Assembly (NCBI GenBank): GCA_964057225.1
Contig: OZ059894.1
Coordinates: forward strand, 5,518,001 to 5,582,000
Reading direction: 5' to 3'
Length of the DNA stretch: 64,000 nt
DNA from: Auanema rhodensis
Lineage: Eukaryota > Nematoda > Chromadorea > Rhabditida > Rhabditidae
Shown here: in pieces, positions 39,630-64,000 of the stretch
How positions within the stretch are numbered: the first letter of the stretch is position 1
How the letters are laid out: each line of letters begins with the position of its first letter
Notes under the pieces: generated by a model
The model's input: the letters and a program-made list of their open reading frames with translations, nothing else
Told to the model about the DNA's origin: nothing
Database searches by the model: none
Translations under genes and position numbers: made by a program

Positions 39630-42600
39630 CTAACTTAAAAATGCACCGAGATATCAACTGATATAGGTTCACACTTATATCTTCGATTTTCACCCTGAAG
39701 AATTAATTTTTTCGTTGAATAACATTGTCCATCGTCTTCGCCTTGAAAAAAAAATCTAAAAACATCTACTTTTTGTGAAATTATCTGGAAATTTTTCGGG
39801 AAAATTTTTGTCAAAATGTTTTTGGAAGCAATTTTGAGTGTACATGGAAACTCAACATACACTAATGCATCATTTTTCAAACGATCATAACTAATTTTTG
39901 TATTCAGCGTTTCTCAATGTAGTATAATGCATTCGATGAGGATTTTTAAGCTGCGTCGATCTGTGTTATCAGATTTGCGCTAACTTAAAAATGCACCGAG
40001 ATATCAACTGATATAGGTTCACACTTATATCTTCGATTTTCACCCTGAAGAATTAATTTTTTCGTTGAATAACATTGTCCATCGTCTTTGCCTTGAAAAA
40101 AGGAATCTAAAAACATCTACTTTTTGTGAAATTATCTGGAAATTTTTCGGGAAAATTTTTGTCAAAAAGTTTTTGATAGCAATTTTGAGTGTACATGGAA
40201 ACTCAACATACACTAATGCATCATTTTTCAAACGATCATAACTAATTTTTGTATTCAGCGTTTCTCAATGTCACATAGTGTATTCGATGCGGATTTTTAA
40301 GCTGCGTCGATCTGTGTTATCAGATTTGCGCTAGCTTACAAATGCACCGAGATATCAACTGATATAGGTTCACACTTATATCTTCGATTTTCACCCTGAA
40401 GAATTAATTTTTTCGTTGAATAACATTGTCCATCGTCTTCGCCTCGAAAAAAAAATCTAAAAACATCTACTTTTTGTGAAATTATTTTGAAATTTTTCGG
40501 GAAAATTTTTGTCAAAATGTTTTTGGAAGCAATGTTGAGTGTAATGGAAACTCAACATACACTAATGCATCATTTTTCAAACGATCATAACTAATTTTTG
40601 TATTCAGCGTTTCTCAATGTAGTATAATGCATTCGATGAGGATTTTTAAGCTGCGTCGATCTGTGTTATCAGATTTGCGCTAACTTAAAAATGCACCGAG
40701 ATATCAACTGATATAAGTTCACACTTATATCTTCGATTTTCAGCCTGAAGAATCAATTTTTTTCGTTGAATAACATTGTCCATCGTCTTCGCCTTGAAAA
40801 AAAAATCTAAAAACATCTACTTTTTGTGAAATTATCTGGAAATTTTTCGGGAAAATTTTTGTCAAAAAGTTTTTGGAAGCAATTTTGAGTGTACATGGAA
40901 ACTCAACATACACTTATGCATCATTTTTCAAACGATCATAACTAATTTTTGTATTCAGCGTTTCTCAATGTCACATAGTGTATTCGATGCGGATTTTTAA
41001 GCTGCGTCGATCTGTGTTATCAGATTTGCGCTAGCTTAAAAATTCACCGAGATATCAACTGATATAGGTTCACACTTATATCTTCGATTTTCACCCTGAA
41101 GAATTAATTTTTTCATTGAATAACATTGTCCATCGTCTTCGCCTTGAAAAAAAAATCTAAAAACATCTACTTTTTGTGAAATTATCTGGAAATTTTTCGG
41201 GAAAATTTTTGTCAAAAAGTTTTTGGAAGCAATGTTGAGTGTAATGGAAACTCAACATACACTAATGCATCATTTTTCAAACAATCATAACTAATTTTTG
41301 TATTCAGCGTTTCTCAATAGAGTATAGTGCATTCGATGCGGATTTTTAAGCTGCGTCGATCTGTGTTATCAGATTTGCGCTAGCTTAAAAATGCACCGAG
41401 ATATCAACTGATATAGGTTCACACTTATATCTTCGATTTTCACCCTGAAGAATTAATTTTTTCGTTGAATAACATTGTCCATCGTCTTCGCCTTGAAAAA
41501 AAAATCTAAAAACATCTACTTTTTGTGAAATTATCTGGAAATTTTTCGGGAAAATTTTTGTCAAAATGTTTTTGGAAGCAATTTTGAGTGTACATGGAAA
41601 CTCAACATACACTAATGCATCATTTTTCAAACGATCATAACTAATTTTTGTATTCAGCGTTTCTCAATGTAGTATAATGCATTCGATGAGGATTTTTAAG
41701 CTGCGTCGATCTGTGTTATCAGATTTGCGCTAACTTAAAAATGCACCGAGATATCAACTGATATAGGTTCACACTTATATCTTCGATTTTCACCCTGAAG
41801 AATTAATTTTTTCGTTGAATAACATTGTCCATCGTCTTTGCCTTGAAAAAAGGAATCTAAAAACATCTACTTTTTGTGAAATTATCTGGAAATTTTTCGG
41901 GAAAATTTTTGTCAAAAAGTTTTTGATAGCAATTTTGAGTGTACATGGAAACTCAACATACACTTATGCATCATTTTTCAAACGATCATAACTAATTTTT
42001 GTATTCAGCGTTTCTCAATGTCACATAGTGTATTCGATGCGGATTTTTAAGCTGCGTCGATCTGTGTTATCAGATTTGCGCTAGCTTACAAATGCACCGA
42101 GATATCAACTGATATAGGTTCACACTTATATCTTCGATTTTCACCCTGAAGAATTAATTTTTTCGTTGAATAACATTGTCCATCGTCTTCGCCTCGAAAA
42201 AAAAATCTAAAAACATCTACTTTTTGTGAAATTATTTTGAAATTTTTCGGGAAAATTTTTGTCAAAATGTTTTTGGAAGCAATGTTGAGTGTAATGGAAA
42301 CTCAACATACACTAATGCATCATTTTTCAAACGATCATAACTAATTTTTGTATTCAGCGTTTCTCAATGTAGTATAATGCATTCGATGAGGATTTTTAAG
42401 CTGCGTCGATCTGTGTTATCAGATTTGCGCTAACTTAAAAATGCACCGAGATATCAACTGATATAAGTTCACACTTATATCTTCGATTTTCAGCCTGAAG
42501 AATCAATTTTTTTCGTTGAATAACATTGTCCATCGTCTTCGCCTTGAAAAAAAAATCTAAAAACATCTACTTTTTGTGAAATTATCTGGAAATTTTTCGG

Positions 42601-42740
42601 GAAAATTTTTGTCAAAAAGTTTTTGGAAGCAATTTTGAGTGTACATGGAAACTCAACATACACTTATGCATCATTTTTCAAACGATCATAACTAATTTTT
42701 GTATTCAGCGTTTCTCAATGTCACATAGTGTATTCGATGC
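39630..42740. repeat. Higher-order satellite repeat, five monomers (~1,750 bp)
   Basis: Two copies (about 39630-40990 and 41380-42740) share rare variants at a 1,750-bp displacement: TTTTGATAGCAATT at 40171 and 41921, and CAGCCTGAAGAATC at 40741 and 42491. The monomer starting near 39635 matches that at 41385. Limits are approximate. Confidence 0.75.
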
Positions 42741-43720
42741 GGATTTTTAAGCTGCGTCGATCTGTGTTATCAGATTTGCGCTAACTTAAAACTGCACCGA
42801 GATATCAACTGATATAGGTTCACACTTATATCTTCGATTTTCACCCTGAAGAATTAATTTTTTCGTTGAATAACATTGTCCATCGTCTTCGCCTCGAAAA
42901 AAAAATCTAAAAACATCTACTTTTTGTGAAATTATCTGGAAATTTTTCGGGAAAATTTTTGTCAAAAAGTTTTTGGAAGCAATTTCGAGTGTACATGGAA
43001 ACTCAACATACACTAATGCATCATTTTTCAAACGATCATAACTAATTTTTGTATTCAGCGTTTCTCATTGTAACATAGTGTATTCGATGCGGATTTTTAA
43101 GCTGCGTCGATCTGTGTTATCAGATTTGCGCTAACTTAAAAATGCACCGAGATATCAACTGATATAGGTTCACACTTATATCTTCGATTTTCACCCTGAA
43201 GAATTAATTTTTTCGTTGAATAACATTGTCCATCGTCTTCGCCTTGAAAAAAAAATCTAAAAACATCTACTTTTTGTGAAATTATCTGGAAATTATTTCG
43301 GAAAATTTTTGTCAAAAAGTTTTTGGAAGCAATTTTGAGTGTACATGGAAACTCAACATACACTAATGCATCATTTTTCAAACGATCATAACTAATTTTT
43401 GTATTCAGCGTTTCTCATTGTAACATAGTGCATTCGATGCGGATTTTTAAGCTGCGTCGATCTGTGTTATCAGATTTGCGCTAGCTTAAAAATGCACCGA
43501 GATATCAACTGATATATGTTCACATTTATATCTTCGATTTTCAGCCTGAAGAATTAATTTTTTCGTTGAATAACATTGTCCATCGTCTTCGCCTTGAAAA
43601 AAAAATCTAAAACCATCTACTTTTTGTGAAATTATTTTGAAATTTTTCGGGAAAATTTTTGTCAAAAAGTTTTTGGAAGCAATTTTGAGTGTACATGGAA
43701 ACTCAACATACACTAATACA

Positions 43721-44490
43721 CCTTGGTCCAGCAGACTGGTGATCCGGGTCATTCGTCGTTGAAAGGAGCCAAAGAAGCAGACAGCGGTACACAATGCCAA
43801 ACTCTGTAAATTTCAAAACTACAAAAACATTTCAATTTCAAATTATTACCAGAAATCAGGAGTATGAGAAGAGAGTAGTTCCTTGGTCCAGCAGACTGAT
43901 GATCCGGTCATTCGTCGTTGGATGAAGCCAAAGAAACAGACAGCGGCACACAATGCCAAACTCTGTAAATTTCAAGAATACAAATACATTTCAATTTCAA
44001 ATTATTACCAGAAATCAGGAGTATGAGAAGAGAGTAGTTCCTTGGTCCAGCGGACTGATGATCCGGGTCATTCGTAGTTGGATGGAGCCAAAGAAGCATA
44101 AAACGGTACACAATGCCAAACTCTGTAAATTTCAAGAATACAAATACATTTCAATTTCAAATTATTACCAGAAATCAGGAGTATGAGAAGAGAGTAGTTC
44201 CTTGGTCCAGCGGACTGATGATCCGGGTCATTCGTAGTTGGATGGAGCCAAAGAAGCAGACAGCGGCACACAATGCCAAACTCTGTAAATTTCAAGAATA
44301 CAAATACATTTCAATTTCAAATTATTACCAGAAATCAGGAGTATGAGAAGAGAGTAGTTCCTCAGTCCAGCAGACTGATGATCCGGGTCATTCGTCGTTG
44401 GATGAAGCCAAAGAAACAGACAGCGGCACACAATGCCAAACTCTGTAAATTTCAAGAATACAAATACATTATAATTTCAAATTATTACCA
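43721..44490. repeat. 160-bp tandem repeat, five units
   Basis: Units begin at CCTTGGTCCAGC or its variant: 43721, 43881, 44040, 44200 and 44360. All are 160 bp except the second, which is 159 bp after losing one G (GATCCGGTC instead of GATCCGGGTC). The last unit is cut at about 44490. The array abuts the 350-bp satellite directly and shares no obvious sequence with it. On the minus strand each unit contains GTAATA followed 46 nt later by TTTACAG, so it can be read as a 114-nt exon plus a 46-nt intron. Overlapping open frames on both strands are probably not genes. Confidence 0.9.
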
Positions 44491-47457
<2,967 letters not shown>

Positions 47458-47518
47458 GTGAAATTGGTATCGCCTTCATAATTTACTATTCTTCTCGTGT
47501 ATATCTTATCATTACCAT

Positions 47519-47524
47519 AATAAA
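47519..47524 (+). terminator. Probable actin polyadenylation signal
   Basis: A canonical AATAAA 61 nt after the actin stop codon, the nearest in the 3' region and just before the start of the 650-bp tandem duplication at 47547. Confidence 0.6.
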
Positions 47525-47546
47525 GTAGTATAAAACAGATTTATTT

Positions 47547-48200
47547 TTTTCTTTTAAGAATAGAAAATAAGTTCATAACTCTATTAAAACATGTGAATAT
47601 TGAATACTATGGTAATTATAGTTTAGGCTGAGCCAAAACAATAATATTATATATTAACATGGATATATTAACTATATAGTTGTCTATATAATTTACTTTT
47701 ATTGGTGAAGTTCATTTCACAAATAGCTAAAAATGCCAAGAAAAAGTGTAATATGATCAATGGAAATGTTTATAATGTTCAATTTTTATTGTTGTCTTTG
47801 TATACAAATTTCTTTTTGTTTTTTGTTTGTGCTTCCGGATTTCTTAATGCCTGTGGATTTATGCGACGTACTCAAAGAAACATCATTCTCTACAGCGGCC
47901 TACAAATATTTTTTTAATACTAATATACATTTGAGTATTCCTGTAAAAATGAAAAGTTTGGTAAATCCTCACCTTTTTCTGTGTAGAGTCCAAAACTTCT
48001 TTGATTCCTTTGTACTGGTGCTCTGGTAGCTTCTTAATACATTTTTCAAAATGAACGTACTGGAAAAGTCTTCTATAGCATGACACTGTTGTTTGAATTC
48101 ATACATTACTCAAATCTATAAGCGCCTGTTTTCCGTGCACTCTAACCTGAGGCGTTCTATCCTTTGCGAAACAGAGGAGATGAGGAGCTATCTGTGAATA
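47547..48200. repeat. Tandem duplication, distal copy (~654 bp)
   Basis: Nearly identical to 48207-48859. The one difference noticed is a single T in a poly-T run near 47908. A 6-bp filler (TCAAGG) separates the copies. The unit carries the last three exons and 3' end of the TOGARAM-like gene. This copy lies beyond the working end of that gene. Confidence 0.92.
47786..48191 (-). pseudogene. Duplicated terminal exons of TOGARAM1/CHE-12-like gene
   Basis: Copies of the last three exons (48110-48191, 47973-48085 and 47786-47899), with the same splice signals and an open frame to the same TAA. They lie downstream of the first set of terminal exons (48446-48850), whose stop codon would be met first, so they are probably not normally translated. 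They could be reached by skipping or by readthrough past the first polyadenylation site, which would give the same protein end. They are undamaged, so the duplication is recent. I call this an orphan exon set rather than a decayed gene. Confidence 0.7.
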
Positions 48201-48357
48201 TCAAGGTTTTCTTTTAAGAATAGAAAATAAGTTCATAACTCTATTAAAACATGTGAATATTGAATACTATGGTAATTATAGTTTAGGCTGAGCCAAAACA
48301 ATAATATTATATATTAACATGGATATATTAACTATATAGTTGTCTATATAATTTACT

Positions 48358-48363
48358 TTTATT
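48358..48363 (-). terminator. Possible polyadenylation signal of the TOGARAM-like gene
   Basis: AATAAA on the minus strand, 83 nt after the proposed stop codon at 48446-48448. The same signal is repeated 660 bp away in the duplicate. Confidence 0.4.
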
Positions 48364-48445
48364 GGTGAAGTTCATTTCACAAATAGCTAAAAATGCCAAG
48401 AAAAAGTGTAATATGATCAATGGAAATGTTTATAATGTTCAATTT

Positions 48446-53614
<5,169 letters not shown>

Positions 53615-53810
53615 TCATTAAATCTTTAAGAAATCTATCACTTTTTTATTACCTCTTTTTGTCAGTATCTGAAGTGAATACAGTTATATAGAACAAACAC
53701 AAAACTAAATAAATTTTATTGAAATGAATTTTACAAAATTTCCAACTGTTTTGGAAGATGAATATTGGTACAAGTGAATATATCAAATGCTTAGGAGGCA
53801 ATGCAGCCTA

Positions 53811-53824
53811 GTTGCTATGGCAAC
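53811..53824. promoter_or_regulatory. X-box (RFX/DAF-19 type) promoter element
   Basis: GTTGCTATGGCAAC is a 14-bp imperfect palindrome matching the RFX X-box form (RYYNYY WW RRNRAC). It lies 197 bp upstream of the TOGARAM-like ATG (53614) and 42 bp upstream of a plus-strand ATG at 53866. X-boxes at this distance are the usual mark of ciliary genes in nematodes and vertebrates, which fits the identity of the minus-strand gene. Confidence 0.82.
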
Positions 53825-53865
53825 TATTGAGCTGTTCCACAAAAATAGTACGTGAAAGCGCGAAC

Positions 53866-54257
53866 ATGAGATCCTTCAATAAAACAGTAGTAAATGTAAG
53901 AATCTTAACTTTTAAATATGAATTTTGTGTGATGTGAGCTATAGAGTATTAAAAGTGTTAGAAAACAACATTTTTCAAGAGAAGAATACTTGTGTTTATC
54001 ACATGTTAGAAGAATTTATCGATAATTGCAACAGATATTATCCTATTGCTGAATCTTGCCAACCTGCCTTCTTTTTTTTCATAGAAGTCAAATATACCAT
54101 AAAACATATTTTACACATGTTCATATATAATACACGTTCCATATATTTCAAACCAATGTTTCTGGTATCTTGTCTACCGCGTTTCCTGGCTAATCTGTAT
54201 CTACCCCCGTCTATTTCTATTTCATTCTCTCTGATCTATGCACCTGGCCTTGTATGA
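53866..54257 (+). other. Possible divergent transcript sharing the X-box promoter
   Basis: An ATG at 53866 opens 10 codons ending at a GTAAG donor (53896). Acceptor-like sites follow at 53938 and about 53944. Downstream, a plus-strand frame is open to 54257 and contains a mixed-composition stretch (LEEFIDNCNRYYPIAESC) before turning T-rich. I could not join these in a consistent phase and recognise no family. It may be the start of a small divergent ciliary gene, or noise near a bidirectional promoter. Confidence 0.25.
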
Positions 54258-55616
54258 ACGAGAGGCTCACCTCAATTTTATCTACATAATACATACACAG
54301 TCAAAACAACAGTCACACACGTGCCTGACTGCAATTAGTGATTCCAATTAGTGGAAAGGTCAAACAGCACTCAAGTGTTCTGCTTTCTACGGTTGAACCA
54401 TATAGATTCTTCAAATTGATATTCAATCTAATAGTGTAAACACTTGTCTCATAAATAAAATATTTATACTTTTTAACATTTACTAAGAAAAGGACCTTGG
54501 TCTGCAACGTGACCTTCAAGTAGGCAGAATGGTGTGTTGATTCAATCAATATGTCTCAGTCAGATCCTCTGAAGTTCAGTCTTACTTTTCTCGAGAATAC
54601 TCCAGGAAACTATACTTTTTTGATTGGTTTTTTTCATTTTGCTATGTTCGCATGTTCTCATGATCATTACACTTCTTCGACTACATTTGGATGTCACATC
54701 TTACTCTCGAAGAACTTAAAGAGAAAGTGAGAGAAAACGAAGAGGAAGGTACTAAGTGATGAAAGATCCTTTATCGTATTTAATTTATTGTCATCTTATC
54801 CTGATCAACGTAACTCGTCCTTATGGGTCCTGTTACACCACCGAATTGATGACATTTTAGCAATATTACACTTGGAAATCGAGTAAATAGGCTTCTATTG
54901 CTGTCATGAATGTAACAATCCACATTACTATGAGGTTAACTAACTATTTGAAAATTAAATATTTCATAGGCAGAGCTTATACAAATTCTTACAAAGTATA
55001 ATGCATATTTTTGTGTCAATTAAACTCTAAAAAACATTATATAATACTAGTGAAATCAATCGATTTTTAGCATCAGTATTGCCAACCGAATGATTTCACC
55101 TTGTAGTGGACCGACAAAGTATTTTCTTCCTTTTTTTGCATTTAATCAGCAAAATTTCACGACCTGCTTTTCAAATCCCATGGCGCAGTTGGTGCCGTGT
55201 GTCCATATATCCAATTTCACCCTTCTTTCTTTGTGTTCATATATCTCCTACACTTGGCCAGAATTATGTTTATTTCTCATCTTTTCACGAAATAACTTAA
55301 TTTTAATTTTTCGATTTTACATCAATATAACGTACACAAGCTGTGCGTACCTTATGTTTTATATTTTTCCTTTTCTCATCTTATCTCAATTTCATCGCTC
55401 CATTTCACTTTTGTTGTTATTTTACTCTATGCTAACCTGTGAGGAACACTAGTCACGTTTTGTATTATTTCTCAACAGCCCTAACAACTTTTCAGTCAAT
55501 TCTACTTGTTCACATTATGTAATTTTTTTTTGAAAATTTCGCTTTTCATCCTTTTCTCGCTTAGTTAGCATTATTCTTTTTGCGTTTAGGATGCATTTTT
55601 CCGATATTTTGGTGCA
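54258..55616. other. Intergenic region upstream of PAR-1
   Basis: About 1.4 kb with no supportable gene. A 120-codon plus-strand frame near 55090-55452 is T-rich and gives only Phe/Leu/Ser/Ile-rich sequence, so it is read as composition noise. The region should hold the PAR-1 5' untranslated region and promoter, but no clear core element was found. Confidence 0.55.
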
Positions 55617-62264
<6,648 letters not shown>

Positions 62265-64000
62265 AAATAAACCTGCTCATTCTCAATTCGTAACTACAAG
62301 ATCTTCGAGTGAAGTTACTTTGGAGAAGTATTTTCTTAAAATTCACAATGCATATGAAAGGTATATTATCAATTCAAGCGTACTATAGTTAACAGTTAAT
62401 ATTTTTTATATATTATCTGAATTGTTAATGTTGAAGGCACTTCTCTCATACATCATTCGTTTTCTTGTGATGGAACCTCTCTACCTTTTTTTGTAGCTCC
62501 GTCATAGAACACAATTTTGTGAATAATATATTTAGTTAGCAAAACACCGAAAATAGCCTTAAGTAAGAGTTCAGCTATTTTTGCAATTATGTTTGCATTT
62601 TATTCTTTGCTTTTTGTTTTCTTTTTGTTTTTTTTTCTTCGGATGGCTATCTTATCTTTTCACCAAAAGAAGTGAACTGCTTAGTGAGCTTGGTTTTCAT
62701 ATATTTCCCACTAGTCCAGTAATCAGTATAGTGATTCATCGCTTTACTTATTGGTATTTAATTTGTCAGCGATTTGCGCCCAGTACTGTGATTGTTCTTC
62801 TTCTATAGCGTGTATACGTCATTCTATGAATTTATACCTTTCTAGCAATTAATTTAAATGTTTGTGCGATGCGATCATTTTTTTATTGTTTTTTTATATA
62901 TATTAGTTATACACGAATGTTTCCGATCAGAACATTGGGTTGTATTATCATAATAAGACCGCCCATTTCATTAAATTCTAGACAACTGTATGTTATCATT
63001 CCTATTATGGTTAGATATTCGCACAGGGCAAAAGTTTCATAACCTAAAATGGTGATATTAGGAGATATTGCAAGGAAATATTACCAAATGGGATACAGTA
63101 GAAGTCGTATAATATGAATGTTAGGAATAACATGAAGCCAATAATTGTGAGGAATATAACAATGTTTCTTCTTAAGTAATGCAAACTCTTAAATAGTTAT
63201 GGACTGTGAAAACAAATCGTCTCTATATAGGTATCAGAACAAACCCTTTCTGGATCTCTATCCATCCTCTTCATTGTTACCCAATGTGTTATTATATATG
63301 TATAGGTAAAGATTGCAAAAAGTATAAAAAAAAAAACATGAGCAGCTTAAAACAGTTTAGTTGGCTTATGTGATATAAATAATAAACCATACCACCACTT
63401 TCTCTTTCTCCAACAAGAGATAATAGTACGAGAAACAGTTGAGATAGACATCCATGAGTAACCATTACCTTTTTTATAAAATTCCATAAATTGTCTTCGT
63501 GTTGATTTGACGTACTAATCGACAGAATATCGGAAAATAAGGTTTTATTAATAAATATTGTTTGTAAGTTTGATTACAATTATTCCATACTATAAGCATT
63601 CGGATTGGTGTGCAGGATAATATAGCAACTTGAAAAACTATTCGTTCGATAGGTAAATTAATAACGCGAGAAACAGATGGCAGATATACGTTCTGCAATT
63701 AACAGATAATTTAAACGAGATATAAGAAAAGATTTGAAATCAATTTTTTTAATTTTTGACATATTTCTTACGTTAAATATAATTGGAATAAAAGTAGCTG
63801 ACTTACCCGACAATTCCATTTATAATCATAGAGAAAACTAGCGTGCTTACAATAGCCAATAATAAATGTAAGAATTAAAGGCAATATAAGTAAAGAATAG
63901 CTAAGAGCAGCAATATATTTTAATAAAAATACGCTTATAACGCTTTTTTCAAATGGTTTTCCAAATAAATACATATTAAACAGAGTATACTATTGAAATG
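62265..64000. other. 3' flank of PAR-1, no gene seen
   Basis: A/T-rich sequence with only short T-rich or A-rich frames. An AATAAA overlaps the region immediately after the stop codon (62266-62271), which is too close to act as the usual signal. No repeat, RNA gene or conserved coding stretch was recognised. Confidence 0.6.

Larger units (their letters stand above)
12722..43720. repeat. Satellite array B, about 88 ~350-bp monomers with higher-order structure
   Basis: About 31 kb of the same satellite as array A, all monomers in one orientation. Most are 349-350 bp; one is shortened at 24827/24828. Two broad monomer classes alternate: one has GTTGAGTGTAATGGAAACTCAAC, the other TTTTGAGTGTACATGGAAAC. 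Many monomers of the second class keep a 75-81-codon minus-strand ORF, read here as a by-product of sequence conservation. Blocks of several monomers are themselves repeated (examples listed separately). The last ~5 kb before 43720 carry more private changes than the centre, as expected at the edge of a satellite array. The array ends abruptly at 43720 against a different tandem repeat. No gene is seen inside it. Confidence 0.95.

Noticed and set aside
12722-43720. CENP-B box in the satellite
   Set aside because: TTCGTTGAATAAC matches the first half of the motif, but the required CGGG half is absent.
13946-43800. More than 30 minus-strand ORFs of 75-81 codons, one per satellite monomer
   Set aside because: They are open only in the monomer class with GTGTACATGG. 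Other monomers break the frame, copies differ at non-synonymous sites as readily as elsewhere, and the peptide is A/T-driven (Lys/Phe/Ile-rich). Best explained by repeat conservation, not coding.
44040-44100. tRNA-like A-box (TGGTCCAGCGG) in the 160-bp repeat
   Set aside because: It matches the A-box pattern, but no cloverleaf, B-box or anticodon arm could be formed around it, and other units change the motif.
55090-55452. 120-codon hydrophobic plus-strand ORF upstream of PAR-1
   Set aside because: The T-rich composition alone predicts such a frame. There are no splice context, start context or family features.

Overview
This window is nuclear DNA from an animal. The evidence is a 376-residue actin, a PAR-1/MARK kinase with a C-terminal KA1 domain, and a ciliary TOG-array protein of the TOGARAM1/Crescerin (CHE-12) family, all cut by many very short GT-AG introns (mostly 39-55 nt). 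Base composition is A/T-rich. The compact genes and tiny introns resemble nematodes or another compact-genome invertebrate, but the sequence alone does not fix the taxon.

Positions 1-43720 are satellite DNA carrying two mobile elements. The satellite is a head-to-tail array with a monomer of about 349-350 bp, arranged in several higher-order repeats. Two full-length DIRS-type tyrosine-recombinase retrotransposons (32-4456 and 8297-12721) lie in it in the same orientation. They look identical and sit at the same position in the monomer, exactly 8,265 bp apart. Each has 147-bp inverted terminal repeats, an internal complementary region, a 940-codon ORF (basic/Ser-rich N-terminus, reverse transcriptase, RNase H) and an overlapping 422-codon tyrosine recombinase ORF.

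Positions 43721-44490 hold a second tandem repeat of five 160-bp units. Read on the minus strand, each unit looks like a 114-nt exon plus a 46-nt intron. Positions 44491-46159 are A/T-rich spacer with no secure gene.

Positions 46160-62264 form a gene cluster: actin (+), then the convergent TOGARAM1/CHE-12-like gene (-), then a PAR-1/MARK kinase (+). The last three TOGARAM exons are tandemly duplicated between the two convergent genes. A 14-bp palindromic RFX X-box lies about 200 bp upstream of the TOGARAM start codon, which fits regulation as a ciliary gene. TOGARAM also has a possible internal first exon that would give a short isoform with only the C-terminal TOG domain. Positions 62265-64000 show no gene.

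All exon models were built by hand from splice signals, reading-frame continuity and recalled family conservation. Within each model every exon phase adds up (actin 1131 nt, TOGARAM 3072 nt, PAR-1 3423 nt, all multiples of three), but no transcript data support them.
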